Part shown: piece after piece, positions 53,175 through 63,522 of the stretch
Layout: the number at the start of each line of letters is the position of its first letter
Position numbering within the stretch: the stretch's first letter is position 1
The notes under the pieces: generated by a model
What the model was told of the DNA's origin: nothing
Seen by the model: the letters and a program-made list of their open reading frames with translations, nothing else
Databases searched by the model: none
Made by a program: the position numbers and the translations under genes
Source: Piromyces finnis
Taxonomy: Eukaryota; Neocallimastigomycota; Neocallimastigomycetes; Neocallimastigales; Neocallimastigaceae
Direction of reading: 5' to 3'
DNA length: 64,000 bases
NCBI GenBank assembly: GCA_002104945.1
Contig: MCFH01000004.1
Span: forward strand, 844,001-908,000

Positions 53175-55634
53175 CTATCCGAAAATACGTAAACCATCGT
53201 TAGTTGTTATCTTTCCGTCTTCAGCATTAACTAATTCTAATTGTTCATTATCAGCAGCTTCCTTTTCTTCTTCCTTTACAATGTTTCTGTTGAAGAGACT
53301 CTTAAATAATTCATTGGTCATTTCTTCATGCCAGGTACCCATCTCTATTGGAACCATAAAGTTTTGAATCTTTTCATGTACATGGTATCTAATTTTTCTT
53401 CCTTTACTAGCCTTAGTATCGACAACCTTCTTTTTCTTATTTTGTTGTTGTAATGCCTTAAAAGTAGCCCATTTCATACTTAATGCAATTGGATCATCTT
53501 TTTATTATTATTATTATTTATGTTATAATAATATAAAGAGTTTTTATCAAATAAGATAAAATAAAATGATTATTTCAACAATGTTTCAATAAATAATTAT
53601 AATTTTAGTTTTTTATTTTTTAAATAGTAAAAAAAAAAAAAAAAAAAAAAAATACTAATAAAATTGTTATTGTTATTTATCAGAAAATTACCTGTTTCAG
53701 ACATTCTAGATTCAATTAATTCCTTGAGTAACTGTTGATAGAAATCTGTATCATCGAAAATTTCTGGATCATAATTAGCTAAATGTTCATCAACATGTTC
53801 TTTTTCATCTTCTTTTTTTTCTTCTTCTTGCTATTAATGATTGTATAATTATTGAAATTATTGTTAGATTTATTATTGAATTTTAATTGTTTATTGTTTG
53901 TTATTGACCATTGTAGATAATATTTATTAAAAATGCATTATAACATTATATTATTTTAAATGCCAAAAATATATATAAAAATTTTTTTAAATATATTTTT
54001 AAATTATTAAATAAAATGTACCTTTCCTAATGATTTAAATTCTGATCTTTTAAGTTGAGTTCTTTTTATTAATCTTTCCTTATTAGCTAATAATTGTTCA
54101 ATTTGAGCTACAATACTTTGATTGACAGCTTTAAATTGTTTTTGTATTCCTGATGTTGTTTGGACTTTTTTATTCCATTTTTCTAATGTATTATTTTGAT
54201 ATTTAGCAAAATTGGTATTATATTCATTAATATCTTCCCAAAGTCCTTCTATTAAATCATCATCATCAATTTCTCTTTTTCTCTTTCTGCTTATATTATT
54301 TACTTTTTTTAATTCTTTATTATTTTCTGTTAATTCCTATTTTTTAAATATATATATAATTATACCAAAAAATTAATTCGAATTTTAAATTTATAAATAA
54401 AGAAAAATTATTTTCTATATAATAAATTTAATATATTTTATTTACCATTCTAAGGTCTAATAATTCATTTATTAAATCTAGAGTTTCTTTTTTAGTTTCA
54501 TTAACTTTCTCTTCAGCTTCTTCATTATTGAAATATGAAAATACATCATATTGTGGTAATTGATTTGCTATATTAACAGCTTTTTGAATTCTAATTCTTA
54601 AATCTAATAATGAATCACATAAAGACTATAATTGAAATTATTTAATATATTAATATAAATTAATTACCACATTTTTAATTATTTTCGGTATTTTTTAATT
54701 AAATATAATTTTTTAATCATGTCGCTTACAATTTGTTTTTTAACTTGTTTTCCCTTTTCAATATCTGATTTGATAGATTGTGACATGCTATTAACCATTT
54801 CATTTTGTTCTTTTTCTAATTGTGCAAATTCATCTTTTAATTCATCATTTAAACTATTGTCTTCTTCTTCTAATTCATTATCTTCTTCCTCGTCATCATT
54901 TTCTTCGTCATCCTCTTCTTCATCATCATCATCATCATCATTATTCTCATCCTCTCCATCATCATTCTCTTCTTCAATTTCATTTTCTTCATCAATTTCA
55001 TTTTCTTCATCATCAATTTCATTTTCTTCATTATCAATTTCTTCACTCTGTATAAAAACATAATTTTATATTATTACCATAAGTATATTTATGCTTTTAT
55101 TATTATATTATATATAATATACTACATTTAACAAAATAAATTTTGAATTTTAATTAAATTTTTAATATATACATTAATTTCATCATCATCATCTTCCTCT
55201 TCAGAACTTGAATCTCCATATAATTCCTTTCTTGAACTTTTTTTACCTTGATATTTTTTATCAGTAAGTTCAACTAATTGACTATTCTTTAATTTACTTG
55301 GACTGAATTAATATTATTTATAAATAATTTAATATTATATATATTATATAATTTATTAATTGTATTATATTTGTATGAAATTTAAAAAGTATTAAAAAAA
55401 AGTACGAGCAATAGTAAAAATAAATTATTTAAAAAATATAATTTAAAAATTTAAAATAAAATATTATAATTTATTATTTTTGAAAAATATATACCCAACA
55501 TTGAGGTAATGATCTCTTTCAGCATTTTTTCCATTTAATAAACTTTTTGCTTCATATTCATATTCATCTTCTGGATCTACTTCAGCTGGAGCTGGATTAT
55601 TTAAGGTTTTAAGAAAATCACCTAATGAGGCCAT
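53175..55634 (-). CDS. BFR2: Bfr2/AATF ribosome-biogenesis factor
   Basis: This multi-exon minus-strand gene starts MASLGDFLKTLNNPAPAEVD at 55634 and stops at 53175. The N-terminal LGDFLKTLNNPAP and PEDEYEYE segments and the long acidic region (Asp/Glu runs, 55050-54840) are typical of AATF/Che-1/Bfr2. The middle contains SLLDLRIRIQKAVNIANQLP and, after RKRKREIDDDD, the AATF-family segment LEKWNKKVQTTSG. The last exon has KASKGRKIRYHVHEKIQNFM followed by VPIEMGTWHEE, then TNELFKSLFN, the TRAUB domain. The known role is in the small-subunit processome for early 40S maturation. The LINE inserted about 200 bp beyond its stop codon in the opposite orientation. A 27-base poly(A) run lies within an intron near 53633-53652. 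Confidence 0.92.
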
Positions 55635-56098
55635 TTCTTATATTCGATATTTAAAATAGTATAAAATATAATTTTTTAAATAATTTTAATTTTTTTTTTT
55701 TAATATTTAAAAAATATTAACCAATGAAATAAAAGTTTTGATCAAGTTTGAAAATGTATACATTAATAGTACAATATTCTAAATGTAATAGAAATTATTT
55801 ATTATTAAATTTATTTTTTATTTAATTAATAAAAGGCAAAAAGTTTTTTTTTTTTTTTATTACTATATTGATTCTGTTTTAATTTCATTTTAGTAATATA
55901 AGTTTATATTATATTTATATTTATGTAGATTTTTAAAACTAGTTATATAAGTTTTTTAAATATTCATTAAAATTAATATAAAATTAAAATAATTAGATAA
56001 TAATAAATATTATAGTACTTTAATACTTCATTTTTTTTAATTGGTAAAACTAACATTAATATAAACACTTTTTAGGCATTCAATATTTTTTACTTTGC
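55635..56098. other. AATF upstream region
   Basis: This is AT-rich DNA upstream of the AATF start on its coding strand, presumably the promoter and 5' UTR. I see no distinctive elements. Confidence 0.5.
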
Positions 56099-56894
56099 TA
56101 TTTACATATTTACATATTTATTATAATATTTACAATTAAATACATATATACAATTATTTATATATAAAGTAAAAATTATTTTACATAATATAAATAATAC
56201 AACTATTTACTAACTATATACAATATATACAGTTTTTACACTATATATATTTATAGATATAGTACAACTGCGCTCTATAATTCAATAATTCAATATAAAA
56301 TAAATTATTATATATATAATATATTGAATTTTTAGATGGCAAGCTTAAGAAGTTGAGGTTGTTACAACAAAAAAATGATTAATACTCTTACAAATTATAT
56401 TCTTAATTTTTTGTTTCTTTTATATTCAGAATATATTGCAAATATCATCAAATTCATCTTTAACCCAAATATACCTATTCTTTTCATTCTATTCTAAGAT
56501 ACTAAAAAATCTTGAATACTATATATATTTTAGATATAATTCAAGATTCATCTTAATAATGAAATTAGGAATTTTTATTTGGATTATATATTATATTGAT
56601 GATTGTCCTGCAATAAAAAAGGATTATACCTTTTTTTTTAGTAGACACATGAGATTATATTTTTATCTCAAGATAGCAAAATATTCTTTTGAATATTTGA
56701 AAAGAAACAATTGTAATTTATGAATAATAATGTGAAAAGAGTTTATAAATTTATAATTTTGTTGTTAAGGGTGTTTTGTAAATTAATATTAAAGAATTTT
56801 CATAATCTTTAAAAATTAATATAAATATGTATTTGGATAATTGTGGGATTAGTGATATAGAGTACATGTTTTGTCGTATTTACAAATATATACA
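56099..56894 (-). other. Outlying TGTANATA sites flanking the main array
   Basis: Six minus-strand TGTANATA words (TATTTACA or TATATACA on plus) occur within 56099-56235 and two more near 56878-56894. Between them is a hairpin, AATCTTGAAT...ATTCAAGATT (about 56509-56548). The 95-codon plus-strand ORF in this interval has no recognisable similarity and is not called. Confidence 0.5.
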
Positions 56895-57088
56895 ATTTAA
56901 AATGGATTTATATGATGAATAATAGTGTATTGATAGGATATTATTGTCTTGTTTTACTTTATAAAGTTTTGGAATTATATTACATAATTTTTTAAATATA
57001 TTACAGATTGAAAATTCATTTTATTTAAGTCGACCAGTTTAATACCTTTAGACTTTCCTATTTAGAATTTTCAATATTTTAGAAATCT

Positions 57089-58422
57089 ATTTACAGTCGA
57101 GAGTGATTCTCTCAATATATACATTTTTTCATTTTAATTTTTTGATGGCTATTTGTTGAAAGGTATATATATATTACTGGAATTTTTGATGATTTTTTTT
57201 TTAATGAAATATAAATACCGCTCAGTGTATATAAGCATAGTATATTGCAACAGAAAGGTATAACATTAAATTATATTAAAGTAATGTAGGTTATAAACTG
57301 TTATATATACAAATATTTACAAATCAATAAACAAGTCATATTGATAAATATGGAAACAATTTCTTATGTACATGATATATATATATAACCATGTTGATAA
57401 ATATGGATGATTTACTTTTTATATCTTACGGCTGATAAGCTATTAAATTAAATTAATAATGATTATTTACAAATATGATATATATACAGAGTTATTAACA
57501 GTTGAGTTAATATATACAGTAGACTTATTTACATTTATTTACATCAATCTTCGATTATTTAAAAAGATAATATGTACAGAGTTATTTACAGTTTAAGTTG
57601 TTCATACTAATTATTTACAGAGATTAATAATATACAGAGTTATTTACAATTTTAAGTTATTCACATTATTTACAAGGATTAATATACAGGGCTATTTACA
57701 TTGCAGAATTGTTTAGAAGCAACTATTTACAAATTTTCATCTATATTACAGTGGTTATTTACAGATGTTGAAAAAAATGGTTATTCATTGGTGGTCATAT
57801 TTTACAGTGATTATATACAATTATTTACAAATGTTGAAAAATATGGTTATTCATGAGAGGTTAATTTATACATATTTTACAGTAATTATTTACATTGGTT
57901 ATATACAAATGTTTTTGAATATAGAAGTTATTTACATATAATTTACAGTGATTATTTACAATTGTTGAAATATAGAATGGCTATTAATGAGGTTATTTAT
58001 ACATAATTTACAATGATTATTTACAATTGTGGTGGAAGATATATGGTAGTTTTATAGAGAATTATATACATAATATAATTGTGAAATATTTACATCAATG
58101 ATATACAACTATATACAGTTTTGCACAATATACAGATTTTGTTTTGATTAATTATGGTACAAGTTCATTTTCTTATTATAATAAGAATAGCTACTATACA
58201 ATATATTACAATTATTTATGGATTATTTGAAATGGGATATCATTATATACAACTTGTTTGTTTATAGTGATATATGGATAATTATTGATAAATAATGGTA
58301 AATGTTGAATTTATATTTACAACATATATTTACAGCATTTATTTACAGGTAGAATACAATATATACAGAGTATAATATTTACAAGGGTATTTTACAATGA
58401 CTAATTATACAAAATATATACA
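57089..58422 (-). ncRNA. Candidate noncoding RNA: array of 35 Pumilio/PUF sites
   Basis: On the minus strand TGTANATA occurs 35 times in 1,334 bp: 22 TGTAAATA, 11 TGTATATA and 2 TGTACATA. I found one on the plus strand (near 57227). At the local base composition, roughly one match or fewer would be expected by chance. Many other positions carry one-base-longer variants (TGTAAAATA, TGTAATATA), known as Puf4/Puf5-type sites. The sites lie in a diverged tandem repeat of about 55-75 bp, seen best at 57575-57700 and 57743-58075, in which the sites persist while spacers vary. No coding gene is visible on either strand. UGUANAUA is the established binding element of PUF proteins. That this is a transcript, and its function, are inference. 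It could instead be a long 5' leader of AATF or a 3' UTR of an unseen gene. Confidence 0.45.
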
Positions 58423-60591
58423 GGGTCATTAACTGTTTCATTAGTTGTTCCCAATTTTTAATTAAGATATAATTTTTATTTCAGAAAAAGACATAGTTTT
58501 TCATAATAAAAAATGATATAAATTAAAAATTAGAAAGTAACAACACGAAACATATACTGTTAACGGCCAATATGGTTTACTTATTTTTTGATATTTCCTT
58601 TTATTTAAGGAGTTTCCTTCTAATTAAAATGTTTCAATAAATATTTTATAATTTATTTAAAACATTTTAAGGAAATATTAAAATAAGTAAACTGATATAC
58701 AATTGTAGAAGGAAACTCCGAAAAAATAAAAAAGCTCGAACAATTTGATGTTTTTATATAATTTTTTTTTGTACTAATTAATTATTATTTATTATATTTA
58801 CATATTTACTTTTTCATTTTCAAAATGGTTGCACTAATTTCTATTTTTAATTCTTTTCAATATATTTATTTTTTTTAATATATTAAATGTTTAAACCCAT
58901 TTATAGACTAAGCGGTGAATTGATTAACATTTCTATAATTTATTAAAAACTATTAAAATTAGTACGACTTTTAATTAACTTTTTCGTATTAATATATTTA
59001 TTTATTTTAATAGAAATTAATTATTCATAATAATATTAAAGTAAATATATATAAAAATAGCTTTAAAACTATATTTAGTAATACATAATATCAATAATTT
59101 TTTTTATGTTGTTTAATTATAAAGTTTTTTTTTTATTATGGTTATTAATAACATGTAATTTTGCATTATGCTATATTAGATGTCATATTTTTAATATAAA
59201 AATAATGATTAATTTACTATAAAAAAAAGTTTAATATAATTATTTTGTAAAAATATATCTTTTAATAAAGCTTATTTTAAACAAGATAAAATAAAAATAA
59301 ATGATTGTTTAATTAAGAAAAAAAATAATAAATTATCCAAAATTATTTAAAAGTTAATCTATATTTAATAGATAATAATAAAATAATAACCATAATATTT
59401 AAATTTAATATACTAAAAAGCACTAAAAAAGTATTTTTTAATTTTTTTTAGGCATAAAGAACTTATTAAATATTATTACAAATAATACTTTTTTTTTTTT
59501 TTTGTGTTTTGAAAACGAATCTAAAGAACGAAACTAAAAATTAACTATGGTTTTATTAAAAAAAAAAGTTAGTAATTATTAATTTCATTGTTTATTAAAT
59601 GTTTAATAGATGAAAGTGTGAGTAATACTTTTATCATATAAAAGATATTTTATTTTAAGAAAATATCTTTTTTTTTTTTTTTTTTTATTTTCTAATAAAA
59701 AACTTAATTTTTATTAGTTTTTATTTAAATAATATAAGCATTTTCATTTTTAATAAAAGTTACATTATAAATATTGATAATGGAAATTTTTATTTAAAAG
59801 AGATATTAGTATCATTTATATATAATAAAAAATAAAAAAAAAAGTAAATAATAAAATATATACATATATAAAAGGCATTTAAAGTGTATACTCTATTATT
59901 TCTATATGAGTGTAAATGTATTCATTTATAGTTTTACCAATTATTTTTAAAAAATATTAATTATTAATATAATAGTAAATAAAAGAAATGAAAGGACTTT
60001 TTATTCTTATTTAGTTTTATATATTAAAGAAAATAAAAGTTACTTATGATTTTAAAATTTGTAAATAATAATTATATTATGCCAAATATATTTATTAACA
60101 GATGAAAAATAAACGAATTGTTATTTAAAATTTAGTATAAACAGACGAATTAAAAATCAATATAATGTACCTAAAAAGGTTTATTAAATTAGATTGACTG
60201 TTATTCTAATTTTTTTTTTTTTTTAATAATGCTTAATTTTAATCGAATAAACATTTTTATAAAACAGAATGGAACATAAAAATTCTTTATATATTCTATT
60301 TTTATATGCATGTAATAATAATATTAATAATAATAACTATACAAATTATAATAACAATTACAATAGAAACTACAATAATATAATTAAAATTAATAATTAA
60401 AGAAAAAAAAAAATTAAAAATCATTAAAATTAAAACAAAAGTGAAAAATTAATAAAATTGAAAGTAAAAAAAAAAATAATCCGATTTCCGTTGAAAAAAT
60501 TAAAAATATCGTTTTCTCAATAAAGAATAATAAGGTTTCACATAGTATTTCAATAAAATTTCTAAAAAATTTTTTTTTCTTATTATCAAAA
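58423..60591. other. Gene-free AT-rich region
   Basis: No gene is visible. It includes the inverted-repeat block at 58575-58719, several homopolymer runs and one copy of a dispersed CATTGTTTATTAAATG repeat at 59571-59630. Confidence 0.5.
58575..58719. repeat. Interleaved inverted repeats, possibly MITE-like
   Basis: Pair A: GTTTACTTATTTT and ATATTTCCTT (58575-58600) match inverted copies at 58669-58692. Pair B: GGAGTTTCCTTCTA (58609-58622) is a perfect 14-bp inverse of TAGAAGGAAACTCC (58706-58719). Pair C: AAAATGTTT (58626-58634) matches AAACATTTT (58660-58668). A and B cannot form together as simple hairpins. B could be terminal inverted repeats of a 111-bp element, though no target duplication is clear. 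Confidence 0.75.
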
Positions 60592-61050
60592 ACAATGGAG
60601 ATCATAATTTTGTCCCATGAAAAAAATTTGATCTTTGGCTCAGTGTCCCATTGAAAGTCAAATACAATTATTATATTTTAATATAATAGTAACCTTCTTG
60701 CTTTAATTAAAATTACTAGAATACATTATACCTGATTTTTATTCATTTGTGTTTATTTAAACATATTTTTTTTTTATTTTTATACTTAATCTTAAAAGAG
60801 AAAATCTGATGGAAACTTTAAATTATTTTCAATAAAATGTGGAATATTTTTCTTTATAACTAATATTTCTCTAATAATCATTATTAGTACTTTTAATAAA
60901 TTAGTAATTAATAATTTCATTGTTTATTAAATGTTTATTTAAAAAACAAATAGAAATCATATCAATAATTGTCTATTAAATGTAATTTATAAAATCATAT
61001 CAACAATTCCATTGTCTATTAAATGCTTAAAATGAAAGTGTGAAAATACC
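59571..61050. repeat. Dispersed short repeat around CATTGTTTATTAAATG
   Basis: Copies occur at 59571-59630 (full, ending ATGAAAGTGTGAGTAATAC), 60902-60940 (5' half), about 60967-60983 (core) and 61007-61050 (3' half with ATGAAAGTGTGA). They flank the LINE relic at 60.6 kb. Confidence 0.6.
60592..60784 (+). mobile_element. Degraded family-1 LINE 3' end
   Basis: Sequence from CAATGGAGATCATAATTTTG through TTTGATCTTTGGCTCAGTG, TTTAAACATATTTTTT and beyond matches the last codons and 3' UTR of the full element, with about ten substitutions. It lacks the terminal poly(A). It is older than the other family-1 copies. Confidence 0.9.
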
Positions 61051-61588
61051 ATTTACTCAATAATAATTAATAAATATAGCGCTTGTATTTATTAAAAATG
61101 TTTATTTACTTATTTTAAATAAGAGTATAAAAACATATTTAAATTATAATAAATTGTTTAAATATCGTATATTTTATAATTGAAATTATAATAAATTGTT
61201 TAAATATCGTATATTTTATAATTGAAATTTTTTTAGTGTTAAATATTAATTATAATTTTAATTATTTTTAAGGTTTTTAATTATGGTTATTTTGGTAATA
61301 ATTAAAGTTTTTAAATTATTTAAATATTTTTGTTTTCTTTTCTTAAAACAAAAAAGTTTTTATGTATGATAATATTGTAAAATTTTAAAATCAAGATTTA
61401 TACTAAAGAATACAAAACTTTTACAACTACTGAATAGTTTAATAATATAATAAACAAAAAATATCCATAAAAACAATATAATATACAGGAACAAGAATTA
61501 TAATTATAATAATAAAAAAAAAATAAATAAATACTTTGGTTATTAAAATTTTTTAAATAGTAAAGGAAAAAAACACATATACATCAAA
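60785..61588. other. Upstream region of the secreted-protein gene
   Basis: This is AT-rich DNA with parts of the CATTGT repeat and a perfect 42-bp tandem duplication (61141-61224). It presumably holds the promoter of the next gene. Confidence 0.5.
61141..61224. repeat. Perfect 42-bp tandem duplication
   Basis: Two identical units starting AAATTATAATAAATTG and ending TTTTATAATTG lie at 61141-61182 and 61183-61224. Confidence 0.95.
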
Positions 61589-62065
61589 ATGAGATATTTT
61601 GTTTTTTTAATAATTATATTATATGTAGTTACACTTTCTTATTCTCTTTTAGTTCTTACACCAATTGTATATAATAGTAAAGATGGGGATATTTCAGAAA
61701 ATTGTCATAAATATTTAAAAAAGTATAATGAAATGGTCAACGATTGCGCAAATGATAAATGTATAAATGATTTTTCAGAATTATTTATTGAAGATGTAGG
61801 AGATAATTGTAATAATAATGATATTGATAAAAAAATATACGAACAAATCGAAAGCACTTTTTTATTTAATTCTATTTCTAAACTAGAAGTTGATGGAATG
61901 AGTTGTAGCATATATAGTATTAATTTTGGTCAATCCATTGAAAGCCGTTGTAAATGTATGAAGAAGATGATAGATTATTTAGAAGATTATACAACTAAAC
62001 ATGAAAATTCAATAATAATTAATTCAATAAATGATTTCAAATTAGAAATTTTAGAAATTTGTTAA
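61589..62065 (+). CDS. Small secreted Cys-containing protein, family unknown
   Basis: A single-exon ORF of 158 codons. The first ~20 residues (MRYFVFLIIILYVVTLSYS) form a clear signal peptide, so the product is likely secreted or vacuolar. The mature part holds eight Cys (ENC, NDC, DKC, DNC, MSC, RCKC and the C-terminal residue), an even number that allows four disulfides. The rest is acidic and helical in character. No dockerin, cellulose-binding or other domain typical of gut-fungal secretomes is seen. I do not recognise the family. Translation start is the first ATG after a long A-rich leader. Confidence 0.7.
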   Translation: MRYFVFLIIILYVVTLSYSLLVLTPIVYNSKDGDISENCHKYLKKYNEMVNDCANDKCINDFSELFIEDVGDNCNNNDIDKKIYEQIESTFLFNSISKLEVDGMSCSIYSINFGQSIESRCKCMKKMIDYLEDYTTKHENSIIINSINDFKLEILEIC

Positions 62066-63522
62066 TAAAATTTGAAAATATATTTAGTATGTATAATAAA
62101 GGCGTTTTGTTCTTTATAAACATAATAAATTGATTATAGCAAAAAAATTTTATTAAAGTAAATATTAAATTCGTTTTTTTTTAAAAAAACATTTAAAAAT
62201 TATGTTAATTTTCAATGCAACATTTTAACTATTTGAAGAATTATTGTAGAGTGTAGTGTTTTTTATAATATAATATTTAGTATTATAATATTGTGGTATG
62301 AGAAAATATATTATTTTGAAATTAGTATTTTGTTTCATATATTAATTATTCTTACTTTTTTTTTTTAGTTAAAAGAAAAATCAATAACATTTAAACTTAA
62401 ATATTTTATATATTTAGTAAAAGTATTATTTTATTAAGTATTTAAGATTAATCTTTTTTACGATTTTCGATTTTAATTATTTCTACTTTATAAAAAATTG
62501 GTTCACCTAAAGTCTTTGCATCTTAATTGAATAAAGTAATATTTTATTTAAATTTATATTTATTCATTCACTTATATATTTAAAAGGTATTTTTAATAAA
62601 ATGTGCTATTTTTTAGTAAAGGAATATTAGGAATGTACATTTCATTTAAGATTTCAATTGTACACAAAGGAAAAGACTTAACACATATATTCCATTATAC
62701 TTTAATTTGTGGGTTTGTTTTATTATTATATTATTAAAGTTTAAATGAAAAGATTTGAAATAATTTATGTATATTGTATATATTGTATATATAAAATAAA
62801 AAATGAATCATTTATTAATTATAATTATATTATAATATATTTATAACATATAAAAACTAATTAATTAATATTTGTATGTAATATATTACATTTTTTTTTT
62901 AAATTTCTATCTAAAATAATTTTATACCAAATTATTATTAATGAATATAAAAGATCGATGAATTAATTTAATATATTGCACATTATTATTATTAATTAAT
63001 TTTTGTATTTACCCATATATTAATGTAAATTATTTTTTTTAGTGTAATAATTTAAAATTTAAAAAAAAAAAAAAAAAAATCAATGAAAATTTAAAAAAAT
63101 AATAACAACAAAAAATAAAGAACAAATTGAAAGTAAAATTTAAACATTTAATAATACAAAGTAGATTAGAGTATTTTAAAAATAAAAAAGTAGTAATAAA
63201 ACATTAAAAGAAAAAAAAACAATTAATGAAATTTTATTATTATAATACATTTTCTTTAATTTAGTATTTTTTTTTAAAAAATAAAAAAAAGAAATATTAA
63301 GACAATTAAAGTATTAACATAACATCAAATATATAATAGAAAATCTATACTATATTTAATTAACAAACAAAATTAAAAAAAAAAAAAAGAAAATATAAAA
63401 ATAAAGAGATTAAAAAAAGAATAATAGAATTAAAAATAATAAATCAATAATATATAAAAAAATAAATATTTTGAATAAACAACAAAAACAATAACAATAA
63501 TAATAATAGCAACAAAATAAAT
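62066..63522. other. Intergenic DNA with a possible gene remnant
   Basis: AT-rich sequence between the secreted-protein gene and the transporter gene. Apart from the FKBP-like remnant at 62448-62697 on the minus strand, no coding or RNA gene is visible. Confidence 0.5.
62448..62697 (-). pseudogene. Possible FKBP-type peptidyl-prolyl isomerase remnant
   Basis: Two minus-strand pieces look coding. One (about 62697-62590) reads WNICVKSFPLCTIEIL then IPNIPLLKNSTFY and a stop. The other (62521-62448), after an acceptor-like TTAAG, reads AKTLGEPIFYKVEIIKIENR and ends KKD and a stop. Together they resemble the C-terminal half of an FKBP domain (WDICVKSM..., IPPNSTL, FEVELLKI), but the central Gly/Tyr residues are missing and no N-terminal half is found. 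The match is weak, and the pieces could be a decayed gene or a misread small exon pair. Confidence 0.3.

Noticed and set aside
56436-56723. 95-residue plus-strand ORF in the gene-free region
   Set aside because: It has hydrophobic AT-biased composition, no motif, and overlaps a hairpin repeat. There is no support for translation.
57089-58422. TATTTACA as forkhead DNA sites or as a series of 3' splice acceptors on the plus strand
   Set aside because: The frequent TATATACA and TATGTACA variants fit the PUF consensus but not a forkhead site. Many sites are followed by A or T rather than G, so acceptor decoys do not explain them all.
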